Shown piece by piece: positions 39,351 through 49,251 of a DNA stretch of 64,000 nucleotides. The DNA comes from Caenorhabditis elegans (Eukaryota > Nematoda > Chromadorea > Rhabditida > Rhabditidae). The DNA is taken from NCBI RefSeq assembly GCF_000002985.6, contig NC_003282.8, positions 11,904,001 to 11,968,000 on the forward strand, written 5' to 3'. The position numbers were made by a program, and so were the translations under genes. Below the pieces are notes generated by a model that saw only the letters and a program-made list of their open reading frames with translations, made no database searches and was not told the origin of the DNA. Within the stretch, counting starts at the first letter, position 1. Each line of letters starts with the position of its first letter.

Positions 39351-41682
39351 CTACAAATGACATCCATCCCAAAACCGTAAAAACGCTCTTTTGTGAGTAA
39401 TCAAGAGACGTGTCCTCCGTCGGAACATCTTTTTACTATAGTCCATTGCGACGCGACATTTGAAATCGTCACGCATTAGTTCGATTTCACAAACTTCAGA
39501 AGACACTCGGTTCTCTAATTCGAACTCGAACTTCATCAGTTTTTGTCGGTCTTCAATTGTCGATTTGTAGGATGTACACCTAAACAAACAAATTAATTTA
39601 ATTTAATTGTACTTGATGTGATTGCCTTCCAAGTGCATCCTCGTAAATACTCAAATTATCAAATTGAACAACTTTCGGTATGTAGATGGAACGGGACGGC
39701 TGAAATTTTGTGAAACTTTTTAAAAAATTTTGTGAAAAATTTTTTAAAAATAAATGTTCAACTGTACTTAATTTTCGTACTTTCTCCATTAAAAATATTT
39801 CGTTTGATTAATAAAAAAGAAGTTGCATTTTTTGTACTATTTAACCTTTTACTACTTAAAAAAAAGTTCTGATCAGCTCAAAAATAACTGTGGTTATGTA
39901 TTTATAGGTAGGCTGTGAAAATGACTGATGTTTTCCACATGAAAAAATAATGAATTGCCGTTTTTCCTAGGGAAACAGTGTTAAATTGATAAATTTAAGT
40001 TCAAATTTGTTGCCATATTTTACTATTTAAGAAGTGATGATCGGCTCCTAAAATAATTGAGGTAAAGTGATTGAAATAAATGGAAATTTTATATAAAAAA
40101 GCTTGAAAAAAATTGTCAAAATTCATATTTTTCAACAGTTTTCACTTCAAAAAATGGCGTCCAAGAAAACAACTTGAAAAAACAATTCGTATCTATGCGA
40201 ATTCAGTTTTAAACCTTCATGTTTAACCACCAATAAATTATCTACTCAAAAGTTCAAACAATTCAAAAACTAACCGTCGTTTCTGTTTCGGGACTCTTCA
40301 GATCTCCGCATTCTTTGTCCAAATCTTGCGCATCTTGTCGGACAAAGCATTTTTCATTCAGAACAACATCGTTTTCTGCGGGAAATTAACATTTAGGCAG
40401 GTTCAATTGAATTTTTTGATACTTACGGGAGTTCATTGTGACACGGTAAGTTGTTAACTTTTTTAGTTTCCATCCATCAGTTATCATACTTGTGATTCCT
40501 TTACTAAAAGTCAATAAATTTCAAACAAAAGTTTTTAGATCACATCAAACCTGAGAGTATAATCGGGGTTAAATGGAATTGCATTGAATTTCAAAGTTTC
40601 TAAATCTATAAGAGTTAATTTTCGAACAACTGGAGCATATCGTAAGAAGCAATGCGTAAGACTTCCTTCAGTTCCGGCTTTTGAATAATTTGGATCTAAC
40701 TTCAATTTATCGAACTCTCCTCGTTTTTTAGCTTCTGGAAGCATCCATGGAACCACTTCCACATTTTCAGAATATTCTTCGAGGGCTTTATAGAGACTGT
40801 CACTAAAATAGACAAGAGGATTAGAGAAAGAGAGAAAATTGGCTTGCCTGACGCTAGCTGCGTAGATCATTATCTTGGCAGCCGAGTTTTTGAAATGTTT
40901 TAACAGTGAAAGAATTGTGGTACCATCTTCATAAAGTACCAAATGTGACATACAGATTACATGATCCTCTTTCACGATTGAATTCTTTATTGATAAGTGT
41001 TCAAGTGGAGTTGGAGCATCAATCTGAAAGTTCAACAAAGTTTTTTTTTTGCAATTACAAATAATAGATTACCTGCATATTAAAATCATCCAGCTTCAGC
41101 GTAACATAAAGGGGATCCTCAACAACTGTACAAGTTCCCACTAGAAATGAATCTCCAACTTGCTGAATTCTAAACTATCATAATTTATGAATTTTAGCTT
41201 ATATATTTTCAGTTAAAGGTGGGGTAGTGCCAGTAGGAAAATTGTTAAAGACCACTCCCATGGTGCAAAGATGACCAGATATTATTTTTAAATTACACTT
41301 TCTGATTGTCAATAAAAATTTTCAAAACAATTCTGGTATTTGGTTATTGTTTTAAAAGTTTCAAACAAAGTTAAAAATGAACTTACGCTATTTGAGAAGT
41401 GGTTTCGGTATAACCATCAATTGAACTACATGTCATTGGCAAATAAAAATTTTCAATTTGGCTTGTTATTAAAAACATAAATGTTGGTTTTTCAGATGAT
41501 GAATATGTTGAATTATAGTAGACAATGTCATTAACAATTGCAAAATGTCTTGAATTCTCTTCCATTTCTGATAAATGGTTCATCTTCCTAATTTTCAAGA
41601 GCAAAACGTAAAGCGAGGCCATACACATCATAAAGATAAAACTAATTATTAAACGATTTCGTGTTCTTCTTTGTCTCGGCAT
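39351..41682 (-). CDS. GT92 (DUF23)-type glycosyltransferase-like protein, 433 aa
   Basis: Predicted type II Golgi membrane protein: residues about 11-28 (LIISFIFMMCMASLYVLL) form a signal anchor after a basic N-terminus. Exons 41682-41387, 41169-41073, 41023-40848, 40802-40551, 40503-40427, 40375-40275, 39699-39626 and 39579-39351 give 433 residues. DUF23 landmarks are visible: VICMSHLVLYEDGTTILSLL, KIMIYAASV followed by LYKALEEY, VEVVPWMLPEA, TEGSLTHCFLRY, then the DLD position, which here reads LTLIDLETLKF. The usual acidic DxDE is therefore DLET, so catalysis may be impaired. Two introns are predicted to be GC-AG (40847-40803 and 39625-39580); both choices keep the frame and the family spacing. 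The C-terminal exon is basic and rich in Arg/Lys. GT92 members transfer galactose; this one's activity is uncertain. Confidence 0.72.
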
Positions 41683-42105
41683 GTTGTTAGCTGGCTAAAA
41701 AGAAACACACAAATCGATTCTGAAGAGGAAGCTTTTGGGATCGTGACGTGCGGACCGATAAAATCTTAGAGAAAAGAAGAGAGTGAAAAAGACGGTTCGG
41801 ACGGCGCATGGCAGGCAGGTTGTTAGCTTTTCCTTCATTTATTGCAAAGGGCTAACGAACAAAGAGTTCATGAGTACTCAATATTTGATATATGGGATTT
41901 GAAATTACAAAATATCACGGAAAAAACTTTTGCATATTTTAAGACGTTTCACCCGATCGAGGTGTCACGGGCGACGCTTCTTCCCGGCCTCTTCATGTTT
42001 CAATTGATTTTCTATCACAAGTATTGTGATAGCGGCAATCATTAATTCAAAAATAAGAACAAAACATTGAAAATATTCGCTAATAACTTCATTTATCACT
42101 TCATC
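41683..42105. other. Spacer between the GT92-like gene and hdl-1
   Basis: Promoter or 5' region of the GT92-like gene and 3' UTR of hdl-1. It carries one GGCAGGCAGG repeat near 41811. The open frame at 41842-42045 (+) has no splice or family support and I left it out. Confidence 0.5.
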
Positions 42106-44484
42106 TCATCTATCAGATTTTTCAGAAATATCTGAATTTGGAGTACGAGATGATGGAGGAGCCGCAGATGGTAGCTCGCCTTTTGCAGCTACTTGAGGCG
42201 ATTTGTTGCTTTTTCCTGGCGGATCTGAAATAATCTTGTTAGAGTTCAAAGAATTTGGAAAAAACAGGCTACCTGCATATTCAGCAGTGTGCATTTGCGA
42301 GGAAATTTGAGCAAGACTTCGACACGGCTCTAATGGATTTACAACTGGGAAGCGACGAGAAACTTCGGCAGACGAGTGGATTTTTGCTGGATCGCGAATA
42401 AAGGTTTCGAGCTCTGCTTGATTCATTACTTCAATTCGATATTGAAACGCTGAAAAATGAATGTTAATTGTTTTGAATAAAATAAAAATCAACCAACGTT
42501 TCAAAATATCGTATTCATTGCAAATCAATTTATAAGCTGAATCGAGATCTTCCTCTGAACACTTTGGAGAGTTTATGCACATTCGGATGACAAATTTGTT
42601 TTGTAAGACGCACGATGCCTGGAATTTCTCGTTTATTTTGAGCCCACCTAATGAGCAAATAGTTCATACCAAGCTAACATTTCCCGTTTCATTGCATCTG
42701 TACAAAAGTGCTTTGTTGAACATATCATTCGATTTTGCACGGAAGCAAATCAACCCCATCACGACTTTGTTACAAACTTCGAATCTCAAGTCTTTTTGCA
42801 GTATTTTTGTCATAACTTGTCCTAATCTTATGTGCTCTCTGATTTGATTTTGTAGATTTTCGACGCCAAAAGAACGAATCATGAACCATATCTTCAGTGC
42901 CCCGACTCTCTGACTTGTCGGCAGACCTTTGAATGGTAGATCAGGATGATTCTCCAGTGAAGCGTGCTGAAGTTTGTGACGATCGCGAACCCTGAAACCG
43001 ATGTTCTACAAATTCAACTAAATTCTGCCTACCAGAGACAACAAACATCACAGACAGCAATAATCAACTTGCTGGGTGTAGTGCAAAACGAGTCAGCCCA
43101 GTCAATTCCTCTCATCAGCCCTCTTATTTCTGGACAAATAAGTGCAGTTCCAGCATAGGCTGCATCCACGTGTAACCATGTTCCATGTTCTCTACACACC
43201 GGGCCAAGCTCGTGCAGATGATCAAAAGAGCATGGTCCAGAAGTACCAAAGTTGGCTCCGACAAAGAATGGAATGAGGCCTCTCTCAATGTCAGCCATAA
43301 TTGCTGCATGCAATGTGTCACCTCGGAGAATAAAGTTCTGATCTGTAGGAAGTACTCGCATCTTTACCATCGCAACTTCAGCCGCCATTTTCATCTTGAT
43401 CGAACGACGAGCCTGAAATACAAAAAATTGAGCTTTATAAATCATATATCTTAACAAACATCAGAAGAGGTATAAGCAACAAGGCGAGCTAGAATATCCG
43501 ATGATCGAAGACGCTTGTCTCGTTGTTTCATTCGACGAATCATATCAGTTCTTGCGGCAACTAGAACCAGGAAGTTGGATTCTGTGTCGGATCTCTGAAA
43601 GTTTATTCAATGTTTTAAACTTTAAAATTATATAAAATACCTGCATACACCCTCCACCACGACTTGCTTCAGGGAACAGAAGAAACTCTTTTGGCAATGC
43701 CATCATTTCGCCGAGCCAATCCATCATCAATACTTCCAGCTCAGTCAATGCTGGATTAGATGTCCAATAGAATCCAGCATCTCCAATGTGGCCACCAAGT
43801 AGATCCGCAAGTAGACAATGGAATGAATTACCAGCTGGGTAAAATGAATGAAAATTTGGATGACTCGAGTGAGAAAGTCCTGGAACGATCAACTTATGAT
43901 AATCCTCCAAAATATCATCAATGTCTTCTGCCTTCTGTGGAGCTTTCGGTGGGAGCAATGCTTTCAGATAACCAGGTTTCAGTGCAGGAGAGCAACGGGC
44001 TGCACGGATGCTCTCGTCTTGTTTCATCAGATAATCCACAACTTTCTTTGCCGCATTTCGGAATTGATCCCTCGACATTCCATTCACATCAACTTCTTCT
44101 TTGACTGCCTCAGTTGGTTTGAACTCTTCAACTTTCTCTTTTTTCGCAAATGCTTGTTCTTCTCCGCCGATTGAATCAAAGTGTTTTGTGTGGTGTATTT
44201 CTGGCATCATTACTGAAAAAAACACCCGGATTGGTAATGCCTACTCCTAAATTGAGAGGGAAATTGTATAAAACTGCACATTTCGGTACGAAAATTGAAC
44301 TTTTACAGTTAAAAATTGATAATTCCGTAAGCTAAAAATTCGCTTACAAGTCTCCTTCTTCGTCTCAGACGGCCTAGAATCTTTTGATGCGTCCGATACC
44401 TTGCCTTTCTTTTTTCTCTGAAAAAACTTGTTCTTTTTTAATTATACGGGTTCAACACACTGTCTTCGATATGTTCGTTTTCAT
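42106..44484 (-). CDS. hdl-1: Histidine/aromatic-amino-acid decarboxylase-like protein HDL-1, 639 aa
   Basis: Group II PLP-dependent decarboxylase fold. Exons 44484-44461, 44417-44348, 44212-43641, 43594-43460, 43412-43033, 42991-42670, 42618-42498, 42449-42273 and 42224-42106 give 639 residues, longer than the usual 480 because of a Lys/Glu-rich N-terminus and a Ser/Pro-rich tail. Fold motifs: HPNFHSFYPAGNS, GFYWTSNPALTELE, GTSGPCSFDHL, HVDAAYAG (Asp near 350) and VRDRHKL. The PLP lysine is kept (Lys near 382) but the context is TTPSKLI rather than NPHKWL. The ring-stacking His is replaced (SDARRS, Arg near 270), and the flexible catalytic loop between VRDR and the ALKIWF helix is about ten residues short. 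Enzyme activity is doubtful. A TTTTTTTCAG acceptor precedes the ATG and lies 45 bp from the upstream gene's stop. Confidence 0.88.
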
Positions 44485-44580
44485 CTTTGGAACTCTTTCA
44501 TTATGCGGCGGAGTTTTGATGATTGGGTTCAAATCTGAAAAAAATAACCAATAATTTTTGTTTGAAAAAACTGGCTCAAA

Positions 44581-45764
44581 TCACAATCTGCTTCCGGTGT
44601 ACGAAATGGAGCTTGGCGGCTTTTTGTCTCGCTGAAATAGTCGATCTCCTGCAAGAAAAATCATAAGTCCCGGTTGAGCAGAGAAATGAATTACAATAAG
44701 AAATGCAGCGGCCATGAAGAACACTTTGACATTTAGGGATACTTCGGTTGAAACTGAAATTAATCTATTGATCAAAATTTGTTCAATACAGGGAACCTAC
44801 ACCAGCACGCAACGCCCTTATAGTTGTCTGTAGAGTTGCCCGAAGAAATAATCTTCTGACGAATTTCTCCCAAATACCGATTGTCTGGACCCGACACAGC
44901 AAATACGTCCTTCTGATCTCTAGATGCTTGAATTCCAATCAAGACTTTTCCGGCAGGATCCTTCATTGTGATCAGGATTCCTCGAAACTGATCATGATGT
45001 AGAAAGGATGTTGCAATGATCAGTCCATTATCATCAAGTACTTCCATTGTATCTTCCGTATCAGAACAGCAGCCAAATAGAGAAGCAAGACCAGTTTGTT
45101 TATAGGATCGTTTTGGCTCATTTCGAAGGAACTTGGCAACCGACTGAAATTGGAAAATTTTTTAGGTTTATAAGGTTATTAAGATTCGGTAATTCAGAGG
45201 GAAAAATATCTTCAAAAATTAAAAGTTAGGAGAAAATTAAAAGTTAGTTAGAGAGAAACTGTGTAGAAAAAGCTTGTAATCGACAAGGTGCCAATAGGCG
45301 AGTGCAGTTGCAGGGTGAAAGGCGAGCTACATACTTTTTTCAAAAAATGGCAAAATGGTCAAAACAGAAACGAGAAATTACGAAAGCTTTTACCTTTTTA
45401 TCCTTATTCATAACTTTCAAACAAAACGGCCCATCCTTTGTAATTGGCATTGCTGTTGTATTTATCACATGGAATATCTGAAACTCCTATGAGTTTCCAA
45501 CTCTAGATCAATTCCAACTAACCACTCTATTATTCAAATCATAAACTTTATAATCACTTCTTGCATGTTTCCTTTGCAATGATTCATTCATGTGCAAGTC
45601 GCGAAACAATGAAAATGCGGCTGCATTCTTCAGACGACCCCATTGTTGAGTTTTATCAACTGTCTGAATTTAGAATGATTTATATAGAATCAGTTGAATT
45701 GTGTTACCTGCTCGAACTCAATTTCCGCGGTGTCTTCTATCAAAGTTTCTCCTTTTTCGGACAT
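44581..45764 (-). CDS. Divergent phospholipid scramblase family protein, 265 aa
   Basis: Scramblase-fold protein; the family moves phospholipids between leaflets or acts in membrane signalling. Exons 45764-45708, 45663-45523, 45477-45394, 45143-44801 and 44753-44581 give 265 residues. The beta-barrel-like body contains YKVYDLNNRVVFHV, GPFCLKVMNKDKKSV and FLRNEPKRSYKQT, then SLFGCC, a Cys pair where scramblases carry an acylation or core cysteine motif. The C-terminal helix VSLNVKVFFMAAAFLIVIHF aligns with the family's buried LDVKMKA...FLIDF helix, followed by a short tail. The Ca2+-binding loop acidic residues are poorly conserved. The last intron is phase 1 and its junction codon restores a WFSTE segment. 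hdl-1 follows on the same strand after 45 bp. A divergent promoter (about 840 bp) is shared with tbx-36. Confidence 0.78.
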
Positions 45765-46603
45765 TTTTGATAATTATTGAATAAAAAGTCTTTTTTAAAG
45801 ACAATAAACGTAGGAATGAATCAGTTTTGAAAGAAATTGACGGAAGCGAAAACGCGGAAAGATTTTAAATTTAAATTGAAATCAAAGTTGAACAAGTTGA
45901 ACAGGCCACGTTAAACTTTTTAAACAGAATTTTCAAATTCCTAACGAACCAAAGTTCGGACAATATTGAATTCATATATTGAATTCAATGCGACATTTTT
46001 TAGATTTCAAATAAAAATAAATAAAAAATCTAACTGTTACTGTATCGTCAATTGGGTCTAATTATACTCAAAGTAGTTCAAAAATGACCAAATATCATAA
46101 TTAAACACTCCAAAAGTGTTTAGATTTTTCCAAATTTTCAGCCAAAGTTTTCGCATATTGCCAAATTTTCCAGAAGTTTTGGCATTTTGAGAAGGTTCGA
46201 GTATTGCTGCAAATTAGAATCTCATACATCTCATACAACATTCAAATAAAATAATGAGAACATTTTTTGAAAATTCAAATCATGAAAAAACATGAAACTC
46301 CCAAAAATATGATCGGGGAAACTGAGTTTTCCCCAATTTTTAATGTAAATCATTTCAAAAAATTTTCGACAACATTAAATGAATTGGTTTAAACATTTTC
46401 CCTACTGGCGATATTATACCTTCAAAAAATAAAATTTATACACAATGTTGGTGGTCAAGGAAATTTTTGACCTACTTATTTCCATTGATCTATAACTATT
46501 GATTCACAACATCTCCGCTCGACATGGTTTTTATTCGTAGTTTGGCATTTGTTTTTTTTTTGAATAATTATTTGTAAATTTATTATATTTTTTCAGTTTC
46601 AAA
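45765..46603. promoter_or_regulatory. Divergent promoter region, scramblase gene and tbx-36
   Basis: About 840 bp lies between the divergent starts. It is AT-rich, with no supported exon and a TTTTTTCAG acceptor 10 bp before the tbx-36 ATG that suggests trans-splicing. I could not identify a specific regulatory site. Confidence 0.4.
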
Positions 46604-48076
46604 ATGAACGAGCCCACGTACAACTACAATGACTTTTTGATGCCTGCATTGGCAGATGGACAACCTGATATTTCAATTGAAATAAGTGAAATTACGAAGA
46701 AACAGTGGAATCAACTTATTGGAATTCATGAAGTTGTAGTCTACAAAGACTGCAGGTAATTTCTGTTTTTATTATTTTATTATTCAAAATGTAAAATTTA
46801 TTTTCCAGAAAACTCTTCCCAGCTGCCAAATTCTCAGTACGTGGTCTCGATCCGGCTCTCCTCTACTCGGTGGAGATTTGCTTTGATGTTCTCAGCCCGT
46901 TCACGTTCTCGTATAATAAGAAACTCGAAAAGTGGATTCCAACGAAAACACCCGTCAATTGTCAATCTTCGGCGCTGTCTTCAATGATTTGTGAAACAGG
47001 AGATTGGTTTATGAATGGAGATATGGATTTTGGTGCATTGAATATTACAAGCTCCCACGAAAAAGCCAAGGAGAAAATCGAACAAAACAGGATTGCTGTG
47101 AGTTTTGTAGAATTAATTTCATTATTTTTACATGAGCACGTGAATTGTAAAGTAGCTGGTGTTATGCACCATAACTTAAATGCAATCAATCATATTGACG
47201 CAAATAAGTGATTTTTTGAAATCATTGTGAAAGCTCGCTCCATGGTCAGGTGAATATGCTCCGCCCTCTAGCCATGGGTCTCGTTAGGTTTCTGGAGACA
47301 AAACCGTAAATTCAAACCTTTTCAATTCGTTCTGCAGACTTCACCAATTTACAGGTTTTCCGCCAAAATCAAAAACCTACCGAGACCCAACGTTTTGTGG
47401 CGGGGCGTTTTTGCACCTTGATTTCAAAAGGGGCATTTTTTGCGTCCCCAATAATCAGCATGTTTGAAAACCAAAACGATTAATTGCGCAATGGTCATTT
47501 AGACTTTTTTCAAATTTTCAGGTGTGTCTCTCCTCGAGAACAATGTATCAAATCCGAGTTGTGTTGTATGAGATGCAAAACGACGAACTGATATACCTGA
47601 AGGAAACGAAATTCGACGAAATGATATTCATCACTTGCACTGAATATCGTGGACAAGTCAATCGTGAATTGAAGAAGAGTATGAATCGTTTCTCAAGAAA
47701 AAGAAAGTATGAAATCAGTGGAACAAAGTGCCAGCGTTCGAAACGTCCAGCAAAACTTCCTGTCGAATCTCTAGATGAGAAGGAACTAAAAAATGCTGAA
47801 AAGGGAATCATGAGTTTGCTTGAATCATCACCTTCGTCACCATCGTACCTTTATCAATATCAATACAATTCTCCACAATCAATACCATCTTCTATTTATG
47901 ACTCTCTCTACCCATCGTCTCCAGAAGAATATCAGATGGTTCATACTTTTCCACAAACAGACCAATTATCTCCTAGTTTTCAAACTTCGCCCACAGTCCA
48001 TTATGATTTTTATAATCAGCAATATTATGACAATTCATTTCATGAAAACTATTTCCAGTCATACAATCGGTTATAA
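46604..48076 (+). CDS. tbx-36: Divergent T-box transcription factor TBX-36, 331 aa
   Basis: Nuclear DNA-binding protein. Exons 46604-46755, 46809-47097 and 47522-48076 give 331 residues. The T-box covers about 24-225 and is strongly diverged: KQWNQLIGIHEVVVYKDCRKLFP corresponds to the usual W..F...G.EMI.T..GRRMFP; FSVRGLDPALLYSVEI is the next conserved strand; TGDWFMNGDMDFGALNITSS matches the WM...ISF..LKLTN segment; SSRTMYQIRVVLYE replaces the Ser-Met-His-Lys-Tyr block; and FDEMIFITCTEYRGQVNRELKKSMNRFS matches F..VTAYQN..IT.LKI..NPF. A basic stretch (RKRKYE, KCQRSKRP) follows, then a Ser/Tyr/Pro/Gln-rich tail of about 90 residues, probably an activation region. Identity with tbx-36 is by family, divergence and position. 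Intron 2 (424 bp) hosts an inverted-repeat element. Confidence 0.88.
47225..47420. repeat. GGGTCTCG inverted-repeat element in tbx-36 intron 2
   Basis: GGGTCTCGTTAGG at 47276-47288 is inverted with one mismatch at 47376-47388, and weaker complementarity extends about 25 bp inwards on both arms. Similar sequences occur at 48228-48290, 49100-49130, 52083-52175 and 52855-52946. Confidence 0.65.
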
Positions 48077-49251
48077 CTTTCGATTTATGCTTATGTCTAG
48101 ATTTATCCGGTTTCAAATTACTAACCTGTTTTTCTTTTTTATCACAACTAACAAGCTCACGTTTTATCATTCTTGAAATTTTTTCAATAAATAATGAAAA
48201 TAAAATCAAAAGTGTAGAATTTGTTCTTAAAGGCGCATGAATTCATTCCAATGGGTCTCGTCGGGAGAAAAAGTTTATGGTAGCGCGTCTTGGTGCTCGG
48301 ATTTTTTAATTATTTTTTTTCCATTTTAAAAATATTTTATGCTCTATGTTTGGTTATGGAAGCGACCACCGAAAAAGCCACATTCTTCAAAAATTTCTGT
48401 CAAATCTCTGGGGGAGAAATAAAATTTAAAAATCGGTTGTCTTATTCTGAAGATTATTTACGAAGAATCAAAGATGTCGATCAGTAAAACAAATCGAAAG
48501 AGAAACAAAAACAAAACTGGTATTCAAAATTCGTTGAATGAGATTTTTGACGCGAATTTAGCGAGACACTGTCTCGATTCTTTCTCAGATGACGTCGATT
48601 GACCCTGCTTCTTTTGTTTTGTTGCTATGCAGATCGTATGTCCTATGCAATAGCACCACACAATATGGGCGAAGATCAATGACACTCGTCCCACTCTTCT
48701 TTTTTCCTTCTTCAAATAGGCGGAGCATCTTTTCTCTATTTTTCCCCCGAATGTTGCCTCTATTTCTCTCTTTCTCTAAATATCTATTTGCCAGTCACCT
48801 CCTCCTCCTCCTCCATGAAACGCTATCTTTTGCTTGCAGTTTCATCGGTCTCGCCCACCGATGATGGTTGCGCGTTGTCCTGTAAACAGTTTTGTGTTGG
48901 GCTCCTCTAGTTTTGAATAGTTATGGCGCCCGCGTCCCCAGGACGAGCTTTTCGTGGCCTAGAAGCGTTTGCCTACTCGCGGGCGGTGCCACATTTTTTT
49001 TAGGAAAAAAGGTTTTGATGCCTCTGCCAATTTTTTTTGATTTAAATATTTTTAAACGAGCTATAACTTAAATAATTTCAAACTGCCGCTGAAAATTATT
49101 AAAGGCGCATGGATTTCGTGACGAGACCTCCTGGCATTTTCCTTACTTTTCGATTCCGCCCGGATCTTTTCCTCCTTTTTGCACTTTGGCTTCTTATGTA
49201 AAATCTCTTATTTGTTTAAATTTTAATTACAAAATATTTTATTTTCAGGTA
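48077..49251. other. Intergenic between tbx-36 and gdh-1
   Basis: Holds the tbx-36 3' UTR (AATAAA near 48187) and the gdh-1 promoter. Two GGGTCTCG-family repeat pieces sit at 48228-48290 and 49100-49130. A pyrimidine-rich tract with CTCCTCCTCC units lies near 48790-48820. I see no gene. Confidence 0.5.

Noticed and set aside
41842-42045. 67-codon open frame (+) between the GT92-like gene and hdl-1
   Set aside because: No acceptor before it, no homology pattern, and it lies in the promoter and 3' UTR spacer.
44535-44753. Scramblase-hdl-1 fusion protein
   Set aside because: No donor in the last scramblase exon leaves the one base needed to enter the hdl-1 frame; a stop intervenes in all other combinations.
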